From assembly GCA_017590115.1 (NCBI GenBank), contig JAGGNK010013558.1, positions 14,740,126 through 14,804,125 on the forward strand: a DNA stretch of 64,000 nucleotides. The letters are read 5' to 3'. Position numbers and translations under genes: made by a program. Under the pieces are notes generated by a model. The model was not told where the DNA came from. It did not search any database and saw only the letters and a list, made by a program, of their open reading frames with translations. The DNA comes from Montifringilla adamsi. Taxonomy: Eukaryota > Chordata > Aves > Passeriformes > Passeridae. Shown piece by piece: positions 25,130 through 36,449 of this stretch. Each line of letters opens with the position of its first letter. The stretch's first letter is position 1.

Positions 25130-27040
25130 ATTACAGAAAAATGTGTGAGCAAGGCCTGTGGTTGTGTCTCAAGTCTTCCACATTGGTAATGAAATCTAAA
25201 TTTGAGAGGGGTTCTAAGAGCCAGATCTTTGATTTTTGACCAGTTGATCAAGGAACTTGATGAAGCAATGCTTTATTCTGCTATGGGATTTCTCAGCTGG
25301 GAGACAAACCCCATAAATCACCACAGAGGAATCTGTGAGAATGAGAATTTTCCTCCTGTAAGAGATGTTTAGTAGAAAGACCCCAATGAGAAGAACTTTA
25401 TTACTCTGCTGTAGGGTTTTGTTCTACTTTCCAGTTGTACAAGTCCTGCATAGTTTAGGAGGTTGTCCAAAAAGTTGTCCAAAACCATTTTTTTCCTTTC
25501 CTCCTCTACTTGCCAAAAGTGTGAACACAGCATCACACTCCCAAAATGTTCTGTAAAGAGACTCACCCCCACCTTAGTAAATATCTAGGGAGAAGACTTC
25601 AGTCTGTATTTATAAAATGTTAATATAAGAAAATTAGTGCTCTTCTTTACTCCCGGAGTGAAAACTTTAGAAAGTGTTTTTAATAATTTTTGTCTTACTG
25701 ACTGGTTTGCCCTGTGGTGCAATAAGGAGTTATGAGCAATTTGCCAATGAAATATTTCACTTCGAACCTCTGATTCAATATATGTGAGTCCATCTGCAGT
25801 GGACTACTTTAATATCCCTTGATCTGCAATAATAACTATAATTAAAGCCAAAATGAAGTTTCTATTGCCCATTTTCAAGTTATTTTTCCTCAAAGCAGCT
25901 CTGTGTAAATGTTCTTATGAAATATTATGAGCCTGAATGTTTTCAGATGAGAATGCCAGGCCAAAATTGGAGTTTTTCTGAAAATACTCTCAACAAAATG
26001 CAGAACCAAATGTTTGATGTTTCCTGGGATTCCCAGTAATTTGAGTACTTTATGCAGCAGCTTCTTCAAAAGTTGTTTTGATGTAAATATCCATGGCAGA
26101 AGCAAAGTTGTACATCAAAAATATCAGTGAATAATGGATGGAACATACTAGAGTATAATGCACATGTTAGGTAGTCCCTCTTGCAACAAAAATGAGCACT
26201 GCTCTGCTTTTTACCTTAGTGTCTGTAATAACCACACACAGGTAGGAATTCAGTGAAAGTCCTGTAACATCTGGGTAGCCCATTTTTCCAGCTCAGATGT
26301 TGTTTCCTCTCTCTGTTGTTTTTATGCGCTCTCACTAGTGAGGACGTTGCAAATACTCAGGCCTTGGAAGTAAATCTTTTTCCTTTGGAATGAAAATAAA
26401 CACCATTCACTCTCAATGGCTTCAACTTTTGTTCCCTCTTGTTTTGACTTTTGCTTAAAACAATAATAATAATAATAATAACAACAAAAACCATTTTGTC
26501 TTGTTTAGGCATTCCTGAGTCAGTACTAAATTAAGCACAGAAATTACTTTCTATTGGCCACTGGAGATATTAGAAACAGAGAAATGTTTCTGTTCTTGGG
26601 GCATTGACAATGGGGTACCGAGAACACAAAATGTACTCAGTTAAATGGATTTTGACTTTAGAGCACCCCAGTTCAACTGGATGAATGTCTTTATGGGGTC
26701 ATCCAAGCAGACATGCAAATTATAAGTGAAGCTGAGCAATTGGAAGGGAAATGTTTGCCAAATTCACACATCTCCCTATAGATTAATGATTGCAAGAGAT
26801 TTGCTTTTTAATGCAGGCAGGTGGGTTGGCATAAATGTAGTGTCCACGTTAGAAAGAGAGGCAGCATCTTGATGTTCTATTGATCTTGTAAAATTGCTTT
26901 TCATAGGAAAGATTGTTTCTGAATGATTTTATAAAATTGTAAGTCCCCTGCAGTATAAGGGACTGGACACAGTGTTCAAAGAGGTCCTGTCCATTGTTGT
27001 GCCCACATTCTGTGTGTATGAGTAGGAAGACAAAATATCT
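25130..27040. other. AT-rich unique non-coding stretch
   Basis: The stretch is AT-rich with few open frames, and none longer than about 70 codons. I see no repeat family other than the AAT microsatellite listed separately. Such stop-rich DNA is typical of intergenic or deep intronic sequence. Confidence 0.55.
26458..26483. repeat. (AAT)n microsatellite
   Basis: A run of about seven AAT units (caataataataataataat), flanked by A-rich sequence. Confidence 0.9.
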
Positions 27041-27046
27041 CTAAAC

Positions 27047-27068
27047 TATAACTAAAGCTTTAGTTATA
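27047..27068. repeat. Perfect 22-base palindrome
   Basis: The core ataactaaagctttagttat is its own reverse complement, and one more T/A pair extends it to 22 bases. Beyond two mismatches the flanking aaa and ttt also pair, giving an imperfect palindrome of about 30 bases with no spacer. A zero-spacer palindrome of this length is unlikely at any one place by chance. It could be a dimeric protein-binding site or a cruciform-prone site. Confidence 0.8.
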
Positions 27069-30000
27069 AGTTTTGAACAAAACTTGAGTTCTGCTCCTTT
27101 ATGCAAATCTACCCCAAAGGGAGGGAACATAACCATTGCATACTGAACTCGCTGGAAGTGTATTTGAATAATTTGCTTTCTTGTATTCTCTGCAAAGATT
27201 GCTAAGCTAAAACACGTGAATGGACTAATTTGTTTAAAATGCCTTTTCTTCTTTCTCTTTATGTTGCCTTGGGCAATTTTAAGCCTTCAAAGACAGCTAC
27301 AGTTTCTTAGCAGTCTGCCCTACTGAAGTAAGACTTTAATCAAGCTTACTAGCATCCAAATATGATGTGCAGCTGTACACTCTGCAGCTGATTGATTGAT
27401 TTTTAGCTTTCCTGGGTACCTCAGAAAAAGTAGACATACTGGAAAGATGCAAGTATTTTTCATTTAGGTATTGACTGTTCTTTTCCCAACTTTATCTCAT
27501 TTGTTCTACTGTGATAAATAGGAACAGGGTAAATGGACATCTTAAATCTTGACAGTGAATTTCATGCTAGTCAAAATAAGATTTTGCGTTTTTTCCACTA
27601 AATTTTAAGGATTAAAAAAAAAAAAAAAAAGTTTTTCTAAAAATATTTCTATCAAAGAAGTTATTTTATCAGAAACTGGAAAATAATGAGTTTTGCGGAT
27701 CAGACTGCTTTAGAGCCATTATTAGATTTGTTTAATATAAACAAGGATCTTGAAACTGAATCTTCTGTCTTGAGTGCAGAAAGGTGGCATCAGCCCCTTT
27801 TTTCAAATTTATCCCAGCGTGGCTGTTCCAGTTTGCTGATCTTACCCACCCAGCAAGTTCATTACTCTGGCTTGTCTCTCTCCCCTGAAAGTTTTCATGA
27901 GAATTGTTGAAAGGTTTCATTTTAGTTCCGCTGTGGAGTGAAAATCAAGTCTCAGGATCATGACAGCTGGGGCTTTGGGGCTCTCTTTTTCCCTTTAATG
28001 GAATGAGCTTGCTGGTTTTAATCTGCTTCCATGGACTGAAACAACTCCTGTGTTCAAACTGGCATTACTGACAGGGAGACAACTCTAGTTTGGGTGTCAG
28101 TTCTCTGGGACCTGCAACCTGCCTGGCAAGGAAATGTCATCAGGTAGGTTTTACCTCATTTAAATGCCATTATTCCAAGGATTTGCTCAATCTATGTACC
28201 CTGAAGTGGGAGAGACACCACAGAGAATGGAAAGATGGATGGCAGGCTTGGATGAATGCCCTAGTTAGATTCTCTATATTAGATTGTCATGCTTTTCCTG
28301 GCCCAGATGCTAACATCTAACACATTTTTAATACTATTGCCTGTTGAGATCCTATTAGAAAATGATTCAGAGTCTGGAAAAGTTAGGGGGAAAAAAAGTT
28401 AATTCCCTAGAAATAATATGGTCATTATGTGTACACTGAATTCAATATGTAACTTGGGTTTTTTATGGCCTCTCTACCATCCTGCACACCAGCTTTTTAA
28501 AATTGCAGTCACATTCATTATGAAGTAAATGCCTAGTGCAAGTGATTCTCAAAACAGTTTGTAATTTAAATTCCTATTGGAAATAAAAGTAATGACCCAC
28601 AATAGCTCATTAGTGGCTTTGCAAATGTTCATTGTTTCCTCTCTCTTTGTCTTTCTCCTGGTTTTCTCCCCTTACTAAAAGACAGGGGAGTTTAAAGGTT
28701 TAGACTACCTTTAGAGCCATCCATCTCTAATGACCCATGAAAATGAACATTCGATTCCTGAATGAGGAAATCATCATTCCCCGGTGTTTTTGAGGGGATA
28801 AGTGTGTTCACTTAGCAATCTGTGAGGAAGCTGGGTATTCCAGATGACTTTAAGAAATTATTTTATATTTACACCTAGGGGAATTTTAAAAATTATTCTA
28901 AAATATCAAAAGAAATACAGAGAAGGCCGTGAAGTCCCTAAAAAGATGCATATGAACAATTTGGATTTTGAATCCAAGTTGTTTTTTAATGGTACTCTGG
29001 ATACTGCCACACTACCAAAGATTTGCCTGGCTGTCCATTGCTTGGAGATGCGCAAGGAGAGATAATTCCATGTTTCTAAGGAGAGGCACACAGCCCATTT
29101 CCCCCGGCTTCTCTGTCAGATGAAGACCCAGCATCTGCCATGCAGATGATCCTTGGATTTCTGGGTAAAATAGCACAGGAGAGAGGCAACACGGGGTGGC
29201 AGTGACCTTCTGCATTTTCTGCTCCCGTGAGCAGGATTTAAGAGTGCCTGCTCTGGAATGGTGTTATCCTTAATAAGAGTGTCACCCTTAAGAACACACC
29301 CTTAAAAATACCCTGATTCTCACTGCCCTGAAATCCCCAGCCCCTCAGCACCACTCCCTGTTTGTCTCCCTTATGCTGGCTCACGTGGCAGCATTTGCTG
29401 TTGCTCTGGAAATTCCAAAATGCTCCCTGCCCCAAAATCCTCACAGCAAAAATTCAGTGGGATCAAACCTGTCTCCCACATGGCTCAAGCATGGCTCTGC
29501 TATAGGGTGTGCTTGGAGAAAAAAAATGAGGGCAAAATATCTTATTTATCTCTAGTTTCCCTCTTCCCCAGTAATTATTTTCTCCTCATTAGCAATCAGA
29601 CCTTGGAGACTGTCAGTGTGCTGCTGATTGCTGGTGGGGGCAGGCCTTAAGGCAAACCTCTTTAGAATATAAAGTAACAGATTGCTTGCTTGTGGAAGGC
29701 TCTCATAAGTGCTCACCAGAAGTTAAGTTTCTGACTACTTTCTGTGTGTGCAAAGGGATTACTTTGGCAACATATACATGAAACAAAACCTGGTAACGTG
29801 CTTAAAAGCATTACCCATTGTTGGAATTTGGGTTATTCAGTGCAGTCATTAGATCACACCCAATAATTCTGTAAAAATTGATTTTTCCATCCTAAGGTCA
29901 ATTCATTTTATTGCATTGCTTCAAGCAGGTTTCTCCAAAGCACAATGCTCCTCTGTGAGCCACCAGCACCGTGGCCGGTTTGCTGATGTTTACATTAGGT

Positions 30001-31230
30001 CATCTAAGATTTAGGTTTTACTGAGTTTGGACAAAACTAGCTCATTTGACCTATGATGCATTGCTTTTAAAAAATAACAAGAAATGTTCTTTTTCAACCC
30101 TCTTATCTGCTTCTTGCCTGAACTCTGAGATCACTTCTTTCTGACTGGTGAGGCTTACTGGAAGCGGCTTCTTCCCTGTGAGCAGGAGAGCAGCTGCTCT
30201 CTGCCTCTCTCTGCCTCTCAACAGAGAGAAGCAAAAGGTCAGTCCTCAGTTTCTCATAACTTGCATGCACCACATTGTTTTCTTTTTCAGTATTTTCTCT
30301 CTATTCTTATTCAGATCTACTTACCACACCCACTGCGTGCTTGCCCCTCTGGTGTGTACTCTGGTGTGTCGCTCTTCAGTTTTGCCCTTCAGGGAGGTGT
30401 CAGATGTGATGCTAACCTTTCCAAATCCCAATTTAAAACAATATTATCCTTCTCACTTCGCTCACTATAAACTGACTACACAGTACCACCTGCTGATGGA
30501 TCAGCATCACAAACCTGGCTTTTATTACTGTTTTGGGTTTTTTCTTTTCAAAGGCAGAGTTGTCTGTGACAGCATTGCCTTCTTGGGAAGGGGCCCTGTG
30601 TAAGAGGCAGGAATGCTCTCGTGGTGCTTTGGACTCTGTCATCTGCTACCACTTAGCAGAAGGATAATGTTGTGTCAGAAGGAGACTTGTGCCTTAGAAG
30701 AAAGAGTGAATAGTGCCCCTTTTTTCAGAGCCTAAAAAGGCAGAAGAAAAAAATGAGAGCATAAGCCAGCAGGCCTAAGGCTATTCTGATTTGCATCAGG
30801 ATCTCTATAGGCCCTGTATGGCTTACAAAGCCTAGGAATCATCTCTATCTACTTCTGTCACCCACCCCAAAGTTCAGGAATGAAGTGTCTGAATATCAAG
30901 GTCATTATACTTCATTAGTCTTCATTAACGTGAGAGCTGATATTGGTCTGATCTCTTATTTCAAAAGCTTTTACTACTGAGGCACCAAACCCTTTGCCCT
31001 CCCCAAAATTCAGGAAGGAAACTTGTGTCATTTCAACTGGGAGCTTTTGCCCTTTGTTAATACAGAGAAATATTGATTATAGTTTTGCAGTTGTTGATTC
31101 TGTCACTCACCCCAGAATGTTCCAGTAACTTCTGGCCTAATGAAAGCTTGCAGAATCTGTCCCTTCTTAGGGAACAAACTCAGTGTAATCGCAGCCAGAT
31201 AACTGTCAAAGAGAAACAGAACAAAGCCAA
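27069..31230. other. Unique non-coding stretch with an A17 tract
   Basis: I recognise no gene. An A homopolymer of 17 occupies 27614-27630. CT-rich repeats (ctctgcctct) occur near 30198-30220. Open frames are under about 150 codons with no domain. Confidence 0.5.
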
Positions 31231-31290
31231 GAAATGGAGACGACAGAGCCAGATCTTGGTATTTTGCAAATCCAGATTGTCGTCTCCTTC
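31231..31290 (+). other. 60-nt imperfect hairpin with CpG-bearing stem
   Basis: The arms ggagacgac (31236-31244) and gtcgtctcc (31279-31287) are exact reverse complements. Outside them gaa and ttc also pair across a 2-base bulge. Inside, atct(t)gg can pair with ccagat around a short loop. The size is like a precursor microRNA, but a large asymmetric internal loop weakens that reading. No known microRNA seed was recognised. Confidence 0.4.
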
Positions 31291-31299
31291 AATTATCCA

Positions 31300-31970
31300 T
31301 CGGGTGATTAAGAACAGTCTATCCTATGGGCAGTGCTGCTGGATTCAAGAACTTCCTTTTCACCCACTTTGCATGGTTTTCTCTCTCTTTTTTTGTCTTC
31401 TCTTTTTCTTCTTTTAAGACATGAAATACTCTGGTGCATGGGTTTTGGTTTAGGAAGGCTTGCTTTTTTCTTTTCATTTCATCAAGACAGAGTTCCATTT
31501 GTTCAGCATCTGCACAGGACAACATCTGGAGCCCCAGGAAATTCAGCTGCTCTGTGTATGACGCTTAAATGAAATTACTTTTTCATGCACTTCAGAAGAG
31601 TATCAAGAGCATCTCTCTGACCAAACAGAGCCTTTTGTTCTCCTCCAGCAAGTGTTTCTCATTAAAAATGTCATCTCCCTAACAAATTGCTTCATTGCCT
31701 TTGCAGCTGGGGTTATTGTTTTCATGGTTTTGTACTTGTGTGATTCTCTAAGGGATCAGAAAGATGGGAGAAGCAGGGCTTGGTTTCTTCTCCCTCTGCC
31801 CTGTGTGTGCTGTGCTTGGACTTCCCACTTTTGGGGTGCAGTTTCATGTGTTTACCTCTGTGCCCTCTTGGCACAGCACTCAGAGGCAGAGCTTGGGGCA
31901 CAGGCAGCAGCACCAGTCTGTGGGGACTGTCCCATTTCTGTTCACGGGGACTGTCCTGGGGAATCTGAGC
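31300..31970. other. Unique non-coding stretch
   Basis: No gene was recognised. T-rich and C/T-rich runs occur at 31380-31415. The open frames at 31652-32032 (plus) and 31722-32198 (minus) overlap each other and run into the CR1 end downstream, so I do not call them genes. Confidence 0.5.
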
Positions 31971-31977
31971 CACCAGG

Positions 31978-32064
31978 TCTAGTGCAAAGTGTCCTTGTCC
32001 ATGGCAGGGAGGTGGAACTCGATGAACTTTAAGGTCTCTTCCAACCCCAACAATTCCATGACTG
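31978..32064 (+). mobile_element. CR1 LINE 3' end remnant, plus strand
   Basis: The terminal CR1 blocks are clear: a 'gtccttgtccatggcaggga' block, ggtggaactcgatgaac, then ttaaggtctcttccaacccc and a degraded tail attccatgact. Only the last 85 or so bases are recognisable. Confidence 0.85.
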
Positions 32065-32675
32065 TCTCCTGGGGCTGTTGTGCTTGTACAGGGGTGGAAG
32101 GTGAGAAGAAGAAGAAAGCAAAGTGAGAAATATCCATTTAAAACTGAGATATAAAAGACGGCTTTTAATGAGATAAACATATTCTGTATGAAACTCAAGG
32201 TTAGGTAATTTTTCCAGGAATTATTCTCAGGTGGAGTATGTGGGGCTGTTGAGTCTGCAAGAAAACTTAAGTTATCTTTAGGGACTTAGGAACTTTGTGG
32301 TGACTTTTCATGGGAAGTCTGATCTGAAATAAAACTAGAAACTTAGGGAAGGAGCTGAAGGAATTCAAAGGGAGAGAGCATCAGTCTGTACATAATAGTG
32401 CAGAATGTGTGGAATCCCTTACAGTAGTGACAACACTGTGCTGAACCTCACCCAGAGCATAGAACTGAAGGGTCTGTATAATTTCCTTGAAGAACCACTT
32501 AGAAAATGCCAAAACTTCAAAACACATTTTGCAGGAAGGACATTATTTAAAGCCCAAGCATAAACCCCTCATTTTTCTCACCTCTGACTTTTCAACTAGG
32601 ATTGCCTCTTTCCTGCATTTTGAAAAGCCTTCCTCCTCACCCCCACTGAAGAGAGATATATGCCAAAATCTAAAA

Positions 32676-32738
32676 CTCACAGAATGTCTCAGGTTGGAAG
32701 AGACCTGTAGAAGTCTGGACATCTTTGAGGTCTAATGT
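32676..32738 (-). mobile_element. CR1 LINE 3' end remnant, minus strand
   Basis: The plus-strand string ctcacagaatgtctcaggtt followed by ggaagagacctgtagaag is the reverse complement of the CR1 terminal block. Only about 60 bases are left. Its 3' end faces that of the plus-strand CR1 remnant about 610 bases away. Confidence 0.75.
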
Positions 32739-32739
32739 A

Positions 32740-35410
32740 AATAGCAAGTTGTAAATAATGTAGAAGATCCATCTCACTGGCTTATGTGTTCCTGCATCTT
32801 AACACACCATCTGCTTAACCTGAGATCTCTTTTTTTGTAGGTGACTACAAATTACTCCTTAATAATTTCACTGGCCCTATAAACTTGCTGGGTAATCAAT
32901 TTACACAGGCTTGCTGCCCACTTTCACAGTTCTAGTGCTGCTCCCACAGTGTTTGCAGTTTTTCCTGAAGTGTTGATTTCCTGAATCATGTATTTCCCTG
33001 AGAATGCAGGTTTTCAGTTTTTCAAGTGGCAGGAGCTGCAGGAAATGTTGAAAGGCTCGTGCCTAAAGAATCATAAATGAGAATTGAAGTACGCTTCCAT
33101 CATTTCTGTAATTCTTCATTAATCTTATTGCTACTTAGGCATTCTGTTGTTTAAAACTCCAGCTTGTCATTCCAAATTTTCCTTTATTTAAGGAAAAGAT
33201 AGGGATACTTGCAAACAATTTTTTTTTCCTGTTTTAGTGAGTCATTTCTTAATGGGATGGTTTCCTACGTTTGTTTCTCTATTTCATGTGGGACATGAGC
33301 AGCCATTTAGCTCACAAACCACAACACTTACCTTTGGTTGTCTCGGGCACAACTGATTTAACCAAGCTACCTCTCCTCCTCCCACTCGTAAGCAATGAAA
33401 ACAGTTCTTGTGTGTTAAATATAGCACCAGGCACAGCCTCCCTGTGAGGCAGCTCCTTTCAGGCTGTAGCAGAAACATTGGGCACCACACCGTGGAAAAT
33501 AAGTATGTAGCAGTTGTAAATATACACGTATATTTATATATATAAAACAGTGCTAGAACCCACAGTCCGTAATTTGTGGGTGACCTTTAACTACATGAGG
33601 ATAAATGGTTACAAATGAGGACCTCTGCTCTTGGCTTTCGTAACCTATTTTGTTACTTCTGTTGGTAAATCAAAAAACGTGTATATCCATAGGGTTTTTG
33701 GAGTGTAACATTTGGATTAGATTTAAGCTAGGATAACTGAACAAAGTGGAAAACCAAACAAATAAATATGATTATCATGCAGTGTTTTGTTTTGTGGAGT
33801 CAGGTTCTGAAATAAGCGAAGCATGTGGGATACTTTAAGGTCTGTAAGACAGACATGTGCTATTCCCATAATGAAATCTACTCCCTGAATTAGGTCTTTG
33901 TGCTGTTAAGAGGTTTTTCTTGTGTTTATTTTGTTACAAGACTGCATTTTTTCTGGAGTCAAGCAGCATGTTGAGCTTGGATTTTCAGAGGTGCTCATGT
34001 GATGAGGTTGGTGGCGTGGATCTCACTTCTTGCAGGACCAGCTATGGTTAGGGTATCAGTCTCCAAAACCCAGGGTGTTCCACAAGGTTTGGTTTTGGAA
34101 TGCACCAAGAAGGATTATTTGGGATGTGCACAGAAATTCAGGAAAGGAATGGAAATAAACACATTTTTTTGCAGGTAGATTATTTACTACAAAAACATCT
34201 GTGGGCCTGGGGGGGTGATGGTGGCTCTCTGAGAGCAGCAGGCAGGGAAAGCTGGAAGGAAGTCACATATGGTGTTCCCAGCTCCTACAGCTGTTTGTTT
34301 TCCCCCCCATCTTTAAATGCACATAAGAGCTTTTCCCATTCTACTTGGTCACCACAGCACAAAGAAATAAGTTTCAGGAAGTCTTCCAAGACCTTATATA
34401 GTCAACAACTCTCTGGGCTCTTGATTTCTCTGCCTTAGTTTCAGTGGGTTAATTTCTCTGTGGCAAGCTCTGATTGCTTCTGTGCTGTGAACCATCTGTC
34501 TTTTTCTTTGAAGCCCAGATATTCATGTCACAACAGAGAATAAATGTTGGTCTTCATGAATTTGTCAGCTTATTACCATTTACTTCAAGATTTTCCTGAA
34601 CAGAGAGCAAAATGAAAAAATCCCAAACAACCCAAAACACAAACCAAAAGTAAAAATGCTGATGGACCATCTGTGTGTGGATTTCCTTTCCTTCATCCCT
34701 TCTTCATCTCCATCTCCACTAAACCTAATTTGAAATCTCTGCTTTATCATTTGGGCAGTACCACACACATTCCCTCTCTGGATCAGCCATTTATTTTCTG
34801 TTTCCTTAGAGGAACACAGAGGAACCCTGGCTGGGTGGATACACACAAGTCTGGCACCTCTTTTAGTGCCTGCAAAACTGGAAACTCTGTTTGAGGAAAT
34901 GTTTTCTTGAGGGTAACATCACAGGGGAAAAGAAAGAAAGCACTTTTGGTATCTTAGGAGAAGCATTCTGTAGGTTGCTGGACAGGACTGATGATGGCAA
35001 CAGGATTTTAATTTCATTACAGCTTTATAGGCAACTACAAAACATAGTCAAAAGCAGTGGTGATTTGTGAGATGCCTAGAAAGAAATGCATCTTTTGAAT
35101 TGGGAGGGGTGGAAAGGGAAAGAATATTATGAGTGTGACCACAGCAAGGACGTGTGACACACTCCAGATCACACCATGCTGCTGCTGTCACTGTTCTGCT
35201 TTCTGTGAATCCTCATGTCCTGCATTAAACCCACGGGTTCTTTACACACCTGGGATACAGAAATCAATCTCTGCTAGTAGTTCCACTGTCTGGAAGATCC
35301 CCAGGCTCACTTCATCTCCCATACAGGTTTGTGCCTCTCCACAACCTCCTGAAGTTTCCCATCACTATTTTCCTTGCTGTTATACTGAGCTTCCTGATGG
35401 TTTGTCCTCC
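32740..35410. other. Unique non-coding stretch
   Basis: No gene was recognised. A TA-rich patch lies at 33520-33545. A consensus donor on the minus strand (caaag|gtaagtg, boundary at 33332) has a possible acceptor only 53 bases away, too little to support an exon. Confidence 0.5.
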
Positions 35411-35416
35411 TGGTTA

Positions 35417-35719
35417 TCACAGCAATTTAAAACAGAACTGTTGCTCGTGAGAGAAAACAGAGGTCAGCAAAAGCAAGATTGGGATTTCTCTGGTTCTCGT
35501 CTTTTTTATGGTTAAAAATATCTCTCTCCTCAGATGTGAAGGGATGGTGATGCTGTGAACATCATCCTGCTTGTGATGGAAAATGTTTTTCATTGTGTCC
35601 CAAAGGTGCTCTAACTGGATTTCTCTCATTTCCTCTGCAAGTTTGTTACACAGCTGCATCTCCAGCCAGGAGACTTTGTCTCTGGCTTTTGCACTTTTTG
35701 TTCTGGACTTTGTGATCAG
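35417..35719 (-). other. Open segment after a strong acceptor, minus strand (weak terminal-exon candidate)
   Basis: On the minus strand a strong acceptor (acttatttcttcttcatgacag) opens into about 100 codons without a stop. The frame is hydrophilic, for example KVSWLEMQLCNKLAEEM followed by an E/H/K-rich stretch, and ends in TGA at 35417. No donor of quality is seen inside, so it could only be a last exon. The strand is purine-rich, which by itself yields K/E/R-rich peptides. I recognise no family. Confidence 0.2.
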
Positions 35720-35766
35720 CACTGTCATGAAGAAGAAATAAGTTTAACTGTCCAGCCAGAGCAGGG

Positions 35767-36444
35767 ATGGAGAGCAGGTTTGCAGTGTACCAGATGCTGC
35801 ACCAATTACTCCAAAGATGGGCCCTGAGGACCTCAATTAGGAGGAGGAGGAGGAGAGTTGGAGCAGGTGGAAATTGTGGGCTGGTTTGTTGCTGGTGGAG
35901 TCAGGCAAAGGAGCGAGCCACAGGGGAGTCTTTGCTTTTGGTTTCTATTTCTCTTGAGTTGATGTGTCTGAATCATGGATACTGTGCACACCTCCAACAT
36001 GACATTTCTGGGGATTGCAGGTGCCTTTTCTCTCAGTTATTACATTGTGTAGTTTCTGTTACTTTGTTTTTAATATACCTTTCTTGTGCAAGATTCATTA
36101 TTCTGGCTTCTGTGCCTCAATCCTCCTCTCTGAAGAGGTGGGAACTCTCATTTCCAGGAATTTATGGCTATCTCAGTAAACTTAAGAGCTCACCAAGATT
36201 AAGGATGTCTTTCTGCCCTCGCCTCCTTCCTTTCATTCCTTTTTACCATACCCTCCATTGGGGCAGTCAAGGTGCTCATGTTCAGCTGCAGTCCCCTGGG
36301 ACCTACGCTGACCTTCACTGTGGATGTAGTTTCCATTCTTTCCCTTTTTGGCTTCAGCACAATTCCCTACTCTCCCAAACCAGTTCCTCCTGGTTTACAT
36401 CTGTCTGGGGGCAGCTGAATTGGTTTTTCAAAGCTGCTTATTAA
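35767..36444 (+). other. Longest open frame in the window, 225 codons, probably spurious
   Basis: The frame starts at an ATG 38 bases upstream-divergent from the minus-strand frame ending at 35728. It contains an arginine run produced by an AGG microsatellite (35839-35855) and a hydrophobic cysteine-rich middle, with no recognisable domain. Given the number of frames scanned, one frame of this length is not surprising. I do not call it a gene. Confidence 0.15.
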
Positions 36445-36449
36445 AAACT

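Noticed and set aside
33332..33384. Minus-strand 53-base exon-like piece with consensus donor
   Set aside because: The acceptor is weak, the segment is very short and nothing nearby supports it.
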